Positions 49,407-58,389 of a stretch of DNA of 64,000 nt are shown here, piece by piece. The notes below the pieces were generated by a model. The model made no database searches and had not been told where the DNA came from. It saw only the letters and a list, made by a program, of their open reading frames with translations. Source of the DNA: Pseudonocardia sp. MH-G8 (GTDB lineage Bacteria; Actinomycetota; Actinomycetes; Mycobacteriales; Pseudonocardiaceae); the NCBI RefSeq assembly GCF_002262885.1, contig NZ_NKYF01000007.1, positions 1 through 64,000 on the forward strand, written 5' to 3'. The position numbers and the translations under genes are program-made. Numbering within the stretch: the first letter of the stretch is position 1; every line of letters begins with the position of its first letter.

Positions 49407-50476
49407 CCGGCACCGGTGAGAAGGCCAGGAGGGACGAGCTGCAGGTGCCCGTCACGGGCAGCGGTTCGCTCACGGCACGCGGGCTCTCCAAGTCCTTCCC
49501 GCTGTCCCGGAACGCCCTCGGCCGCCCGACCACGCACGTCCGTGCGGTCGACGGCGTGGACATCGACGTCACGGCCGGCACCACGGTGGGCGTCGTCGGC
49601 GAGTCCGGATCGGGCAAGTCCACGCTCGGCAGGCTGGTCTCGCTGCTGGAGCGGCCGGACTCCGGCTCGGTGGTGCTCGACGGCCAGGACGTCACCCGGC
49701 TGCGGGGCAAGGCCATGTCGGCGCTGCGGACGCGGCTGCAGGTGGTCTTCCAGGATCCCTTCGGGTCGCTGGACCCGACGAAGTCGGTCGGGCACGCCGT
49801 CGCCGAGCCGCTGGTCGTGCACCGCAGGATCCGGCGGTCCGGGATGCTCGGCGCCGCCGAGGATCTGCTGTCCCGGGTCGGGCTCGACCCGGGGCTCGCC
49901 CGCCGGTACCCGGAGCAGCTGTCCGGCGGCCAGCGCCAGCGCGTCTGCATCGCCCGCGCGCTCGCGCTGGAGCCGTGGCTGCTGGTCGCGGACGAGCCCA
50001 CGTCGGCACTGGACCTGTCGACGCGGTCGGAGATCCTCAACCTGCTGCTCGGCCTCCAGGAGGACGTGGGCCAGTCGATCCTGCTGGTCTCGCACGACTT
50101 CGCGACGGTGCAACACCTGGCCCACCGCGTCGCCGTCATGTACCTCGGCCGCATCGTCGAGGAGGGCCCGACCCACGAGGTGGTGAACAACCCCCTCCAC
50201 CCCTTCACCCGGGCGCTGCTGTCCGCGGTGCCCGTGCCCGACCCGGTGGTCCAGCGCACCCGCCGGCGCATCGTGCTCCACGGGGACGTGCCGAACCCGG
50301 CGAACCCGCCGTCGGGTTGCCGCTTCCGCACCCGCTGCAGCGAGGTGATGCCCTCGTGCTCGTCGATCGACCCGGTGCCGGCCGAGGTCCGGCCCGGCCA
50401 CCGCGTGGCCTGCCTGCTGCATTCCGGTGCCGGTGTACCCGTGCCGGATGTCGAGACCCCGAGGACCCCCACATGA
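49403..50476 (+). CDS. Peptide-type ABC transporter ATP-binding protein (DppF-like)
   Basis: The 357-residue ATPase has Walker A 'VGVVGESGSGKSTLGRL', 'VVFQDPFGSLDPTKSV', signature 'QLSGGQRQRVCIARALAL', Walker B 'LLVADEPTSALDLS' and the C-terminal Cys motif 'PPSGCRFRTRCSEVMPSC'. It is the partner ATPase of the DppD-like protein. AGGGAGGGCCCG before the ATG supports the start, and its end overlaps the first binding-protein gene. Confidence 0.9.
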   Translation: MTGTGEKARRDELQVPVTGSGSLTARGLSKSFPLSRNALGRPTTHVRAVDGVDIDVTAGTTVGVVGESGSGKSTLGRLVSLLERPDSGSVVLDGQDVTRLRGKAMSALRTRLQVVFQDPFGSLDPTKSVGHAVAEPLVVHRRIRRSGMLGAAEDLLSRVGLDPGLARRYPEQLSGGQRQRVCIARALALEPWLLVADEPTSALDLSTRSEILNLLLGLQEDVGQSILLVSHDFATVQHLAHRVAVMYLGRIVEEGPTHEVVNNPLHPFTRALLSAVPVPDPVVQRTRRRIVLHGDVPNPANPPSGCRFRTRCSEVMPSCSSIDPVPAEVRPGHRVACLLHSGAGVPVPDVETPRTPT

Positions 50477-52014
50477 GAACTTCCTTCCCCCGAGTGTTCG
50501 GCGCCCTGCTCGCGTTCGTCCTCGCCGTCTCGCTCGCCGCGTGCAGCAGCGGCTCGCCGGAGGGCTCCGGCGGTGCGGGGGACGGGCAGGCCCGGTTGAC
50601 GATCGGCGCGGCTGCCATTCCCGCGTCCCTCGACCCGCGCAAGTCCGCCCCGTACGAGGCGTTGTGGGTGGGTCTGCTCTACGACTCGCTCGTGGACCGG
50701 AAGCCGGACGGCACCTTCGCGCCGGGTCTGGCCGAGAGCTGGACGTTCTCCGACGACATGCGCGTGCTGGACCTGACCCTGCGCAGCGGGGTGACGTTCC
50801 ACGACGGTGCCCCGTTCAACGCGGAGGCGGTGAAGGCGAACCTCGACGCCGCCAAGACCGGCGCCACGAACTTCACGAACTACCTGGCGAACGTCGATAG
50901 CGTCGACGTCGTCGACGACACGCACGTGCGGCTGAACCTGTCCGAGGCCGGCGCCCCGACCCTGGGAACGTTGGCCGGCGAGGCCGGCATGATCATCAGC
51001 CCGCAGGCGTTGTCCCGGGACGATCTCTCGACCAGCCCGGCGGGCACGGGCCCCTTCACGCTCGACAGCTTCGTCGGATCCAACCTGAAGTTCACCAAGT
51101 GGGACGGCTACTGGAACAAGGCCGCGGTGAAGATGCCGGGGATCGACGTCACGGTCTACATCGACGAGAGCGCCCGGGTGCGGGCGCTGCGGTCCGGGCA
51201 GGTCGACGTGGGGTTCATCCAGCCGAACCAGCTCGAGGAGGTGCGTGCCGCAGGCCTGGAGATCACCAGCGCCGGGACGGCCGACTTCTGGGGCGTGATC
51301 GTCAACACCGGCAAGGCCGAGTTCGCCGACCCGAAGGTCCGCCAGGCGATGATGCTCGCGCTGGACCGGCCGTCGATCTCCCAGAACCTGTTCGGCGAGG
51401 GCTGCGTCCCGAGCGCGCAGCCGTTCCGGCCCGACGACTGGGCCTACGCCCCGGGCATCGACGACCTTCCGGCGGCGCAGTACGACCCGCAGCGCGCCAA
51501 GCAGCTGCTGGCCGAGGCCGGGTACCCGAACGGGTTCTCGTTCGAGCTGCAGACCGGAACGATGCAGACCTGGACCCAGATGGCCTCCGTGCTGCAGGCG
51601 CAATGGGGTGAGATCGGGCTGACGGTGAACGTGCGGCCGATGGAGAACGTCCAGTTCGTGACCGCGCGCCGGGACGGCGAGTTCGAGTCGACGGTCTCGA
51701 CCTACCAGTCCGCGCGGCCGGACCAGAGCGAGTTCGTCAAGACGTTCTACCTGCCGGGCGGCTTGTTCAACCCGTCGGACTACGACCTTCCGGGGGTGGC
51801 CGAGCTGCTCGCCGAGTCCTCGTCCAGCCCCGACGTCGAGGTCCGCAAGCCTCCGATGCACAAGATCATGACCGATATCCTGAACGACGGTCCGCCGGTG
51901 ATCCCGATCTGCACGCGTACCACGTTCTACGCGCACCGGGACAACGTGCACGGCCTGGTGGTCTCGCCGTTGTTCGACTCGGACCTGGTGGACGTCACGG
52001 TCGATTCGCGATGA
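50473..52014 (+). CDS. ABC transporter substrate-binding lipoprotein, peptide/nickel type (tandem copy 1)
   Basis: The 513-residue SBP_bac_5 protein has a lipoprotein signal ending 'LAVSLAAC' with a following Ser/Gly-rich linker. Mature-domain motifs include 'PASLDPRKSAPYEALWVGLLYDSLV', 'PGLAESWTFSDD' and 'FSFELQTGTMQTWTQMASVLQAQW'. These receptors deliver peptides, metals, sugars or opine-like ligands to Dpp-type permeases. It is followed at once by a very similar copy (ATGA overlap). Ligand unknown. Confidence 0.9.
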   Translation: MRTSFPRVFGALLAFVLAVSLAACSSGSPEGSGGAGDGQARLTIGAAAIPASLDPRKSAPYEALWVGLLYDSLVDRKPDGTFAPGLAESWTFSDDMRVLDLTLRSGVTFHDGAPFNAEAVKANLDAAKTGATNFTNYLANVDSVDVVDDTHVRLNLSEAGAPTLGTLAGEAGMIISPQALSRDDLSTSPAGTGPFTLDSFVGSNLKFTKWDGYWNKAAVKMPGIDVTVYIDESARVRALRSGQVDVGFIQPNQLEEVRAAGLEITSAGTADFWGVIVNTGKAEFADPKVRQAMMLALDRPSISQNLFGEGCVPSAQPFRPDDWAYAPGIDDLPAAQYDPQRAKQLLAEAGYPNGFSFELQTGTMQTWTQMASVLQAQWGEIGLTVNVRPMENVQFVTARRDGEFESTVSTYQSARPDQSEFVKTFYLPGGLFNPSDYDLPGVAELLAESSSSPDVEVRKPPMHKIMTDILNDGPPVIPICTRTTFYAHRDNVHGLVVSPLFDSDLVDVTVDSR

Positions 52015-53579
52015 ACCGCACCTCCACCGGCATCCGGTTCCGGCAGCGCCCTTCCCGTCTCGTCGCGGCGATGCTGACGTCGCTCCTCGCCGTCTCGCTC
52101 GCCGCGTGCAGCAGCGGCTCGTCCGAGGGTTCCGGCGGCGCCGGGGACGGGCAGGCCCGGTTGACGATCGGCGCGGCCGCCGTTCCCGCGTCCCTCGACC
52201 CGCGGAAGTCCTCGCCCTACGACGCAATGTGGGTGGGTCTGCTCTACGACGCGCTCGTCAACCGGGCTCCGGACGGCACCTTCGCGCCGGGGCTGGCCGA
52301 GAGCTGGACGTTCTCCGACGACATGCGGGTGCTGGACCTGACGCTGCGCAGTGGGGTGACGTTCCAGGACGGCGCGCCGTTCAACGCCGAGGCCGTCAAG
52401 ACGAACCTCGACGCTGCGCTCGCCGGTTCGACCAACTTCACGAACTACCTGTCGAACGTGGAGAGCGTCGAGGTCGTCGACGACATGCACGTGCGGTTGA
52501 ACCTGTCCGACGCCGGCGCCCCGACCCTGGGAACGCTGGCCGGTGAGGCCGGCATGATCATCAGTCCGCGGGCGCTGTCGCAGGACGACCTGTCGACCAG
52601 CCCGGCAGGCACCGGCCCCTTCACTCTCGACGGCTTCGTCGGCTCCAACCTGACGTTCACCGGTTGGGCCGGCTACTGGAACCGGGACGAGGTGGATCTG
52701 TCCGGGATCGACGTCACGGTGTTCCTCGACGAGAGCGCCCGGGTGCGGGCCCTGCGGTCCGGGCAGGTGGACGTCGCCTTCATCCAGCCGAGCCAGGTCG
52801 CGGAGGTGCGGTCGGCAGACCTTTCGATCACCAGCGCGCCCACGGCCGACTTCTTCGGTCTGATCGTCAACACCGGCAAGGCCGAGTTCGCCGACCCGAA
52901 GGTCCGCCAGGCGATGATGCTCGCAGTGGATCGTCCGGCGCTGGTGCAGAACGTGTTCGGCGAGGGCTGCGTCCCGAGCGCGCAGCCGTTCCGGCCCGAC
53001 GACTGGGCGTACGCCCCGGGGATCGACGACCTGCCGGCGGCGCAGTACGACCCGCAGCGTGCGAAGCAGTTGTTGGCCGAGGCCGGGTTTCCGAACGGGT
53101 TCTCGTTCGAGATCCAGACCAACACGATGCAGACCTGGACCCAGATCGCCTCGGTCCTGCAGGCGCAGCTGGGTGAGATCGGCGTGACGGTCTCCGTGCG
53201 GCCCATGGAGAACGTCCAGTTCGTGACCTCACGCCGGGACGGTTCGTTCGAGTCGACCCTCTCGACCTACCAGTCCGCGCGGCCGGACCAGAGCGAGTTC
53301 ATCAAGACCTTCTACCTGCCGGGGGGTCTGTTCAACCCGTCCGGCTACGACCTGCCGGGGGTGGCCGAGCTGCTCGCCGAGTCCTCGTCCAGTCCCGATC
53401 TCGAGGTCCGCAAGCCTCCGATGCACAAGATCATGACCGATATCCTGAACGACGGTCCGCCGGTGATCCCGATCTGCACGCGTACCACGTTCTACGCGCA
53501 CCGGGACAACGTGCACGGCCTGCAGGTTCCGCCGCTGTTCGACGCGAACCTGGCGGACGTCACGGTCGACTCGCGATGA
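52011..53579 (+). CDS. ABC transporter substrate-binding lipoprotein, peptide/nickel type (tandem copy 2)
   Basis: The 522-residue paralog of the preceding gene has a longer charged leader before its signal, with the lipobox 'LAAC'. Long blocks are identical between the copies ('DDWAYAPGIDDLPAAQYDPQ', 'MHKIMTDILNDGPPVIPICT'), while linker and ligand-side stretches differ ('DVGFIQPNQLEEVRAAGLEI' against 'DVAFIQPSQVAEVRSADLSI'). Two receptors for one permease suggests a widened ligand range. It ends the transporter operon. Confidence 0.9.
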   Translation: MNRTSTGIRFRQRPSRLVAAMLTSLLAVSLAACSSGSSEGSGGAGDGQARLTIGAAAVPASLDPRKSSPYDAMWVGLLYDALVNRAPDGTFAPGLAESWTFSDDMRVLDLTLRSGVTFQDGAPFNAEAVKTNLDAALAGSTNFTNYLSNVESVEVVDDMHVRLNLSDAGAPTLGTLAGEAGMIISPRALSQDDLSTSPAGTGPFTLDGFVGSNLTFTGWAGYWNRDEVDLSGIDVTVFLDESARVRALRSGQVDVAFIQPSQVAEVRSADLSITSAPTADFFGLIVNTGKAEFADPKVRQAMMLAVDRPALVQNVFGEGCVPSAQPFRPDDWAYAPGIDDLPAAQYDPQRAKQLLAEAGFPNGFSFEIQTNTMQTWTQIASVLQAQLGEIGVTVSVRPMENVQFVTSRRDGSFESTLSTYQSARPDQSEFIKTFYLPGGLFNPSGYDLPGVAELLAESSSSPDLEVRKPPMHKIMTDILNDGPPVIPICTRTTFYAHRDNVHGLQVPPLFDANLADVTVDSR

Positions 53580-53602
53580 GCAGTACCGCGATGGCCCTCG
53601 GT

Positions 53603-54538
53603 TCAGCCGAGTTCGGTCGCCGCGGGCGCGGGAGTGGGCGTGATCGCGGCGGGTTGCGCCTCGTCGAGCAGCCAGTTGCGGAATACCGAGAATGCGCGCC
53701 GGCGCGGTCTGTGGGCCGGGTGGAGGAGGTAGAAGTCGAGATTCTGACCGCGCGCGTCGAATGGGATGACGAGCGTTCCCGCGGCGATCTCCGGCTCGAC
53801 GAAGGACCGCGGCGCGAGCGCCACGCCCTGGCCGGACGCCGCTGCCCGGTAGGTCAGGCTGGTGTCGCTGAACCGGGACCCGCGGGTGGCGTCGATGCCC
53901 GTGATGCCGGTGCTGAGGAGCCAGTTCTGCCACAGCTGGGGGGAGGCGACGGAGCGCAGGAACCCGTCGCTCGGCACCCTGCGGAGGTCGCCGGGCTCGT
54001 TCAGGCGGTACTCGTCCTTGAACTCGGGACTGCAGATCAGCACGATCACGTCGCTGACCACCAGATCGAGGTCGAACTCCTCCCCGGGCAGGTGGCTGTT
54101 CGGCCGGATCTCCGCGTCCACGTCGAACTGCCCGAAGTCCTCCGGCCGGCTGGAGGTGACCAGCTCCAGCTCGACCCACGGCTGGCTCCGGTGGAAGCGG
54201 GCGAGCCGCGGGACCAGCCAGTTGCTCGCGAAGAGGGTGAAGGACCGCACCTGCAGCGTCTCCTCGCCGCGCCAGCGGCCCGTGACCTGGCCGGTGGCCT
54301 TCGCGATCTCCGACAGGTGCCGCGAGGTGGCCTCGAGGTAGCGGGCGCCCACGTCGGTGAGCTGGATGGTGCGGCCCTCGTGGCGGAACAGCGACACACC
54401 GAGCCACGACTCCAGCACGCGGACCTGGCGACTGACGGCACCCGGGGTGACGACCAGCTCCTCCGCCGCCGCCCGGATGCTCCCGAGCCTGCCTGCCGCC
54501 TCGAAGCTGCGCAGCGCGTTGAGGGGCGGAAGCTGCAT
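53603..54538 (-). CDS. LysR-family transcriptional regulator
   Basis: The protein has a GcvA/AmpR-like winged helix ('LPPLNALRSFEAAGRLGSIRAAAEELVVTPGAVSRQVRVLESWLGV') and a periplasmic-binding-fold effector domain. ATG 54538 is preferred because the conserved 'LPPLNALRSFE' follows; an upstream ATG at 54595 would add 19 unconserved residues. It is divergent from the amidohydrolase operon, the usual LysR layout, so control of that operon is likely. A motif shared with the CoA-transferase upstream region lies at 54621-54645. Confidence 0.85.
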   Translation of the reverse strand: MQLPPLNALRSFEAAGRLGSIRAAAEELVVTPGAVSRQVRVLESWLGVSLFRHEGRTIQLTDVGARYLEATSRHLSEIAKATGQVTGRWRGEETLQVRSFTLFASNWLVPRLARFHRSQPWVELELVTSSRPEDFGQFDVDAEIRPNSHLPGEEFDLDLVVSDVIVLICSPEFKDEYRLNEPGDLRRVPSDGFLRSVASPQLWQNWLLSTGITGIDATRGSRFSDTSLTYRAAASGQGVALAPRSFVEPEIAAGTLVIPFDARGQNLDFYLLHPAHRPRRRAFSVFRNWLLDEAQPAAITPTPAPAATELG

Positions 54539-54620
54539 CGGTGCATCCCTGCCATCCACCCGTGGAGTCTCGGCGATCGGCCACGGTTCCGTCAACGGGT
54601 GCTCAACTGTTTCCCGGAGC

Positions 54621-54645
54621 TCAACGGTTGGTGCAGTTCTCGTCG
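54621..54645. promoter_or_regulatory. Operator-like element upstream of the amidohydrolase operon
   Basis: The 25-base element starts TCAACGGTTGG and ends GTTCTCGTCG. It differs at only three positions from the element at 43823-43847. It lies between the divergent LysR and amidohydrolase genes, with a related CAACGG...AACTGTT arrangement just to its left (54593-54611). It is a candidate binding site for the LysR protein. Confidence 0.55.
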
Positions 54646-54738
54646 CTGGTGCCTCCCTTTCCTGGTCGTAAACTACTGAATAGCAAGCGAGCTGATGAGG
54701 TAGCCGTCGGCTTCCTTTTCGGAAAGGCTGGAGAAACG

Positions 54739-55986
54739 ATGACAGCGCCGCCGACGTCCTGCGACATCCTGATCCGCAACGGGCACGTCCTCGACCCCGG
54801 TTCCGGCCTCGACGGGCGGATGGACATCGCCATCGCCGGAGGCCGGATCAGCGCGATCGGCCCCGATCTGGACGTGACCGGGGCGAAGCGGGTGCTCGAG
54901 ATGCGCGGGGACGACCGGTACGTGGTGCCCGGCCTCATCGACATCCACACGCACGTGGCGCACGGCGCCACCACGGCCGGAGTGGGGATGGGCTGCTGCG
55001 ATCCCGACGAGATCGGCGTGCGCTCGGGCGTCACCACGGTCGTGGACTGCGGCTCGGTCGGTGTCGCCAACCTCGGGGTGTTCCCGGTGCACGTCCTGCC
55101 GCGCGCACGCACCCGGGTGGTGGTCTACGTCAACGCCGGGAGCCACGCGCACACCATGCCGGGGTGGGCCGACATGGCGAGCCTCGACGAGATCGACGAT
55201 CGCGCCATCGCCTCCTGCGTCGAGCACAACCCCGGGCTCGTCGAGGGGGTGAAGCTGCGGCTGGTGGGTGACATCGTCACCGAGGCGGGCGAGGAAGTGA
55301 TCAACCGGTCCAAGAAGGTCGCGCGGGAGCACGGTGTGCCGCTCATGGTGCACATCGGAGACTTCCGGGCGGCGGAGCGGCCACGCCCGGACCGGATGGG
55401 CGAGGTCACCCGCCACCTGCTGGAGGCGCTCGAGCCGGGCGACATCCTCACCCACCTCTGCACACCGAACATCGGTGGCGTCATGGACGACGCCGGCGCG
55501 ACGCTGCCACTGCTGACCGAGGCCCGCGCCCGGGGAGTGGTGCTCGACCCCGCCCTCGGGCTGGGGAACTTCGGCTACGCGATCGCCGCCGAGCAGGCGC
55601 AGCGCGGGCTGCACCCCGACACGATCAGCAGCGACCTGACGGCCGGCGGGCAGAGCTTCCAGAGCCTCGTCGAGTGCATGGCGAAGTTCATGGCCATCGG
55701 CTACTCGTTGCGGGAGGTGGTCGCGATGACCACCGGGCGCGCGGCCGCGGCCATCGGCAAGCAGGACGAGATCGGGGCTCTCGCGGTCGGCCGGGAGGCC
55801 GACATCACCGTGCTCGACCTGGTGCGCGGCGACTTCGGCTTCGTCGACACCACGAAGGCGAGCTTCGGGGGCGGGTACGGGATCGTGCCCGTCGCCACGG
55901 TGCGGGCCGGCGAGCTCGTCGCGCCCGGCTGGGGCCCGCATCCGTGGGGCTGGCTGCCCGCCGACGCGGCGGAGGTCGCGCGATGA
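54739..55986 (+). CDS. Amidohydrolase/deacetylase-family metallohydrolase
   Basis: The 415-residue enzyme is a TIM-barrel amidohydrolase resembling dihydroorotase and the Atu3266-type deacetylase group: 'DILIRNGHVLDPGSGL' at the start, HxH motif 'GLIDIHTHVAHG' near 70, a candidate carboxylated Lys in 'VEGVKLRLVG', His in 'PLMVHIGDF' and 'ILTHLCTPN', and Asp in 'TISSDLTAGG'. It would cleave an amide, ester or cyclic amide. GGAGAAACG sets the start. Its stop overlaps the NHL gene. Confidence 0.85.
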   Translation: MTAPPTSCDILIRNGHVLDPGSGLDGRMDIAIAGGRISAIGPDLDVTGAKRVLEMRGDDRYVVPGLIDIHTHVAHGATTAGVGMGCCDPDEIGVRSGVTTVVDCGSVGVANLGVFPVHVLPRARTRVVVYVNAGSHAHTMPGWADMASLDEIDDRAIASCVEHNPGLVEGVKLRLVGDIVTEAGEEVINRSKKVAREHGVPLMVHIGDFRAAERPRPDRMGEVTRHLLEALEPGDILTHLCTPNIGGVMDDAGATLPLLTEARARGVVLDPALGLGNFGYAIAAEQAQRGLHPDTISSDLTAGGQSFQSLVECMAKFMAIGYSLREVVAMTTGRAAAAIGKQDEIGALAVGREADITVLDLVRGDFGFVDTTKASFGGGYGIVPVATVRAGELVAPGWGPHPWGWLPADAAEVAR

Positions 55987-57002
55987 CCGGCGAGCGACCG
56001 GCAGGCGACCTGCGGTTCACCGCGTCCGACACCTGGGCGCAGGTTCCGCCGGAGTTCGCGTACCGCGACGTCGCGGCCGTCGACGTCGCCGCCGACGACG
56101 ACGTCTACCTGCTCACCCGGGACCGCAACGGAGTGCTCGTCCTCGACTCCGCGGGCGGCTTCCGGGCGGCATGGGGCGACGGGATCTTCACCACGCCGCA
56201 CGGGCTCACCCTCGCCCCCGACGGCACCGTGTACTGCGTCGACTGCGGCGACCACAGCATCCGCCGGTTCACCCCGGACGGGGAACTGATCCAGACGATC
56301 GGCACCCCCGGGTCGGCCACCGACACCGGGTACCGGCCCGGACCCGGCGCCGTCGTGCACGCGAACGAGACGGTCCGGCGCGCCGCCGGGCCCTTCAACG
56401 GGTGCACGAACCTGGCGATCGCCCCCACCGGCGAGCTGTACGTGTCCGACGGGTACGGCAACTGCCGCGTGCACCGGTTCACCGCGGACGGGGAGCTGAT
56501 CGGGTCGTGGGGCGCGGTGGGGTTCGGCCCCGGGGAGTTCCGCCTCCCGCACGGCATCTGCGCGACCGCGGACGGCCGCATCCTCGTGGGCGACCGGGAG
56601 AACGACCGCATCCAGGTGTTCGACCTCGACGGCACGTACATGACGGAGTGGACCGACGTCCAGCGGCCCACCGACCTGGCCGTCGACCGGGATGGCCTGA
56701 TCTACGTCGCCGAGCTCTGGCGGCCCCGCGGCAACGCGTCGTTCACCCGCGGAACGACGTCGGTGGACCTGCCGGGCCGGGTGACGGTGTTCGACCCGCG
56801 CGGCACGGTGGTGGCCCGCTGGGGCGCCTCGACCGTGATGCGGGACGGGCTCGGCAACTTCGTCGCCCCGCACGGCATCGCGGTCGACTCCCACGGCTCG
56901 GTCTACGTGGGGGAGGTGACGGGGTCGTTCGGGATCAAGCCCGGTCGCGTGCCCGACAGCATGGCCGGACACCTGCTCCAGAAGTTCACCCGCACCACGT
57001 GA
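55983..57002 (+). CDS. NHL-repeat six-bladed beta-propeller protein
   Basis: The 339-residue protein is built of NHL repeats: 'FTTPHGLTLAPDGTVYCVDCGDHSIRRF', 'GELYVSDGYGNCRVHRF', 'RLPHGICATADGRILVGDRENDRIQVF' and 'VAPHGIAVDSHGSVYVGEV'. The fold resembles the lyase domain of peptidyl-glycine amidating enzymes and some lactonases. No signal peptide is seen, so it acts in the cytosol, perhaps as a hydrolase or lyase in the pathway. It overlaps the amidohydrolase by four bases. Exact chemistry is unknown. Confidence 0.75.
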   Translation: MTGERPAGDLRFTASDTWAQVPPEFAYRDVAAVDVAADDDVYLLTRDRNGVLVLDSAGGFRAAWGDGIFTTPHGLTLAPDGTVYCVDCGDHSIRRFTPDGELIQTIGTPGSATDTGYRPGPGAVVHANETVRRAAGPFNGCTNLAIAPTGELYVSDGYGNCRVHRFTADGELIGSWGAVGFGPGEFRLPHGICATADGRILVGDRENDRIQVFDLDGTYMTEWTDVQRPTDLAVDRDGLIYVAELWRPRGNASFTRGTTSVDLPGRVTVFDPRGTVVARWGASTVMRDGLGNFVAPHGIAVDSHGSVYVGEVTGSFGIKPGRVPDSMAGHLLQKFTRTT

Positions 57003-57150
57003 TCGGGGGCTGACGCCCCGCGACGCCACACCGTGACGTCATACCGTGCCGGCCCCCAGCCGGAACCACCCACCGGGCAGCGACTGCTGCGCCGGCAGGC
57101 AGTGCTGCGCGCCGGGAAGCCCCGGCGCCTCGACGAGGAGGAACCCAGCG

Positions 57151-58356
57151 ATGAAGCGCAACGACGGACGGATCCGGACCTCGCACGGCGGCAACCTCCC
57201 GCTGCCCGCCGACCTGAACGCCATGCTCGCGACGCCTGAACGCGACGAGCCGGCGGTCCGGAGCCGGCTCGCCGACGCCGTGCAGGAGGTCGTCGACCGC
57301 CAGGCCGAGAGCGGCGTCGACGTCCTGAACGACGGCGAGTACGTGAAGGCGGGCGCGGCGGGCGCCTACGCGGGGTACATCCATGCGCGGGTCACCGGCT
57401 GGGAGCGGCGGACCGGGGACACCGCCCCGCCGGCCAAGCGCGCGGGGACCGCGGAGCGCGACCGCCACCAGTTCCCCGGGGTCTACGGGTCGGGCCTGTG
57501 GATGTCGGGCTCCGGTGGCCCGGTCCGCCCCGGTTTCGCGACACCGGGCGCGGTCCCGCAGAGCAACAGCGTGCGGGTGTGCGTGGAGCCGGTGCGCTAC
57601 GTGGGGCACGACGCCATCGCGTCGGACATCACCGCCCTGCAGCACGCGCTGAAGGGCCGCGACGGTGACACCGAGGGCTTCATCGCCGCACTCGGACCGC
57701 TCAGCCTCGGCGCCTCGGCGGTCAACGAGCACTACTCCTCGGAGGAGGAGTACCTCATGGCGGTGGCCGAGGTGGTCCGGGAGGAATACCGGGCCATCAC
57801 CGACGCGGGCCTGATCGTCCAGGTCGACGAGCCGGAGTTCCTGACGACCTGGACGTTCTACCCGGAGTGGGAGGTCGCCGACCTGCGCCGCTACCTGGAG
57901 ATGGCCGTCCGGGTGATCAACCACGCCCTCGAGGGCATCCCGGTCGAGCAGGTCCGCTTCCACTCGTGCTGGGGGAGTGGGCACCGCCCGCACACCACGG
58001 ACATCGAGCTGCGCCACGTCGTGGACCTGCTGGTGCGGGTGAACGCGCAGTGCTACGCCGTCGAGTCGGGCAACGTCCGGCACGCTCACGAGTGGCGGGT
58101 CTGGGAGGACGTCGCCCTCCCGGAGGGCCGGATGGTCATGCCCGGGGTGGTCAGCCACGCCACGGACCTCGTGGAACACCCCGAGCTGGTGGCGGAGCGG
58201 CTGGCGAACTTCGCGAGCGTGCTCGGGCGGGAGAACGTCCAGGCGGGCACGGACTGCGGCATCGGGTCCCGGGTCGGTCACGAGGAGATCGTCTGGGCGA
58301 AGCTGCGCGCCCTCGGGGAGGGCGCCGCGCTCGCGAGCTCGCGGCTCTGGCCATGA
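57151..58356 (+). CDS. Core MetE-like zinc methyltransferase (copy 1)
   Basis: The 401-residue protein corresponds to the C-terminal catalytic half of cobalamin-independent methionine synthase, lacking the N-terminal folate-binding half. Zinc ligands of MetE are conserved: H271 and C273 in 'RFHSCWGSG', E305 in 'CYAVESGN' and C369 in 'AGTDCGIGS'. Such core proteins transfer methyl groups to thiols from donors other than polyglutamyl folate. GAGGAGGAA precedes the ATG. It starts the methyl-cycle operon, 148 bases after the NHL gene; a small GGGGC-TGAC-GCCCC hairpin (57006-57019) lies in the gap. Confidence 0.85.
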   Translation: MKRNDGRIRTSHGGNLPLPADLNAMLATPERDEPAVRSRLADAVQEVVDRQAESGVDVLNDGEYVKAGAAGAYAGYIHARVTGWERRTGDTAPPAKRAGTAERDRHQFPGVYGSGLWMSGSGGPVRPGFATPGAVPQSNSVRVCVEPVRYVGHDAIASDITALQHALKGRDGDTEGFIAALGPLSLGASAVNEHYSSEEEYLMAVAEVVREEYRAITDAGLIVQVDEPEFLTTWTFYPEWEVADLRRYLEMAVRVINHALEGIPVEQVRFHSCWGSGHRPHTTDIELRHVVDLLVRVNAQCYAVESGNVRHAHEWRVWEDVALPEGRMVMPGVVSHATDLVEHPELVAERLANFASVLGRENVQAGTDCGIGSRVGHEEIVWAKLRALGEGAALASSRLWP

Positions 58357-58389
58357 GGTTGCTGCACGACACACGAAGGGCGATCTCCG

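Noticed and set aside
50473..53579. Assembly artefact explaining the tandem binding proteins
   Set aside because: The copies differ in signal peptide, length and many ligand-side residues, so they are true paralogs.
57003..57150. SAM, SAH or cobalamin riboswitch upstream of the methyl-cycle operon
   Set aside because: No conserved core of SAM-I, SAM-IV, SAH or cobalamin riboswitches could be matched. Only a small GC hairpin is present.
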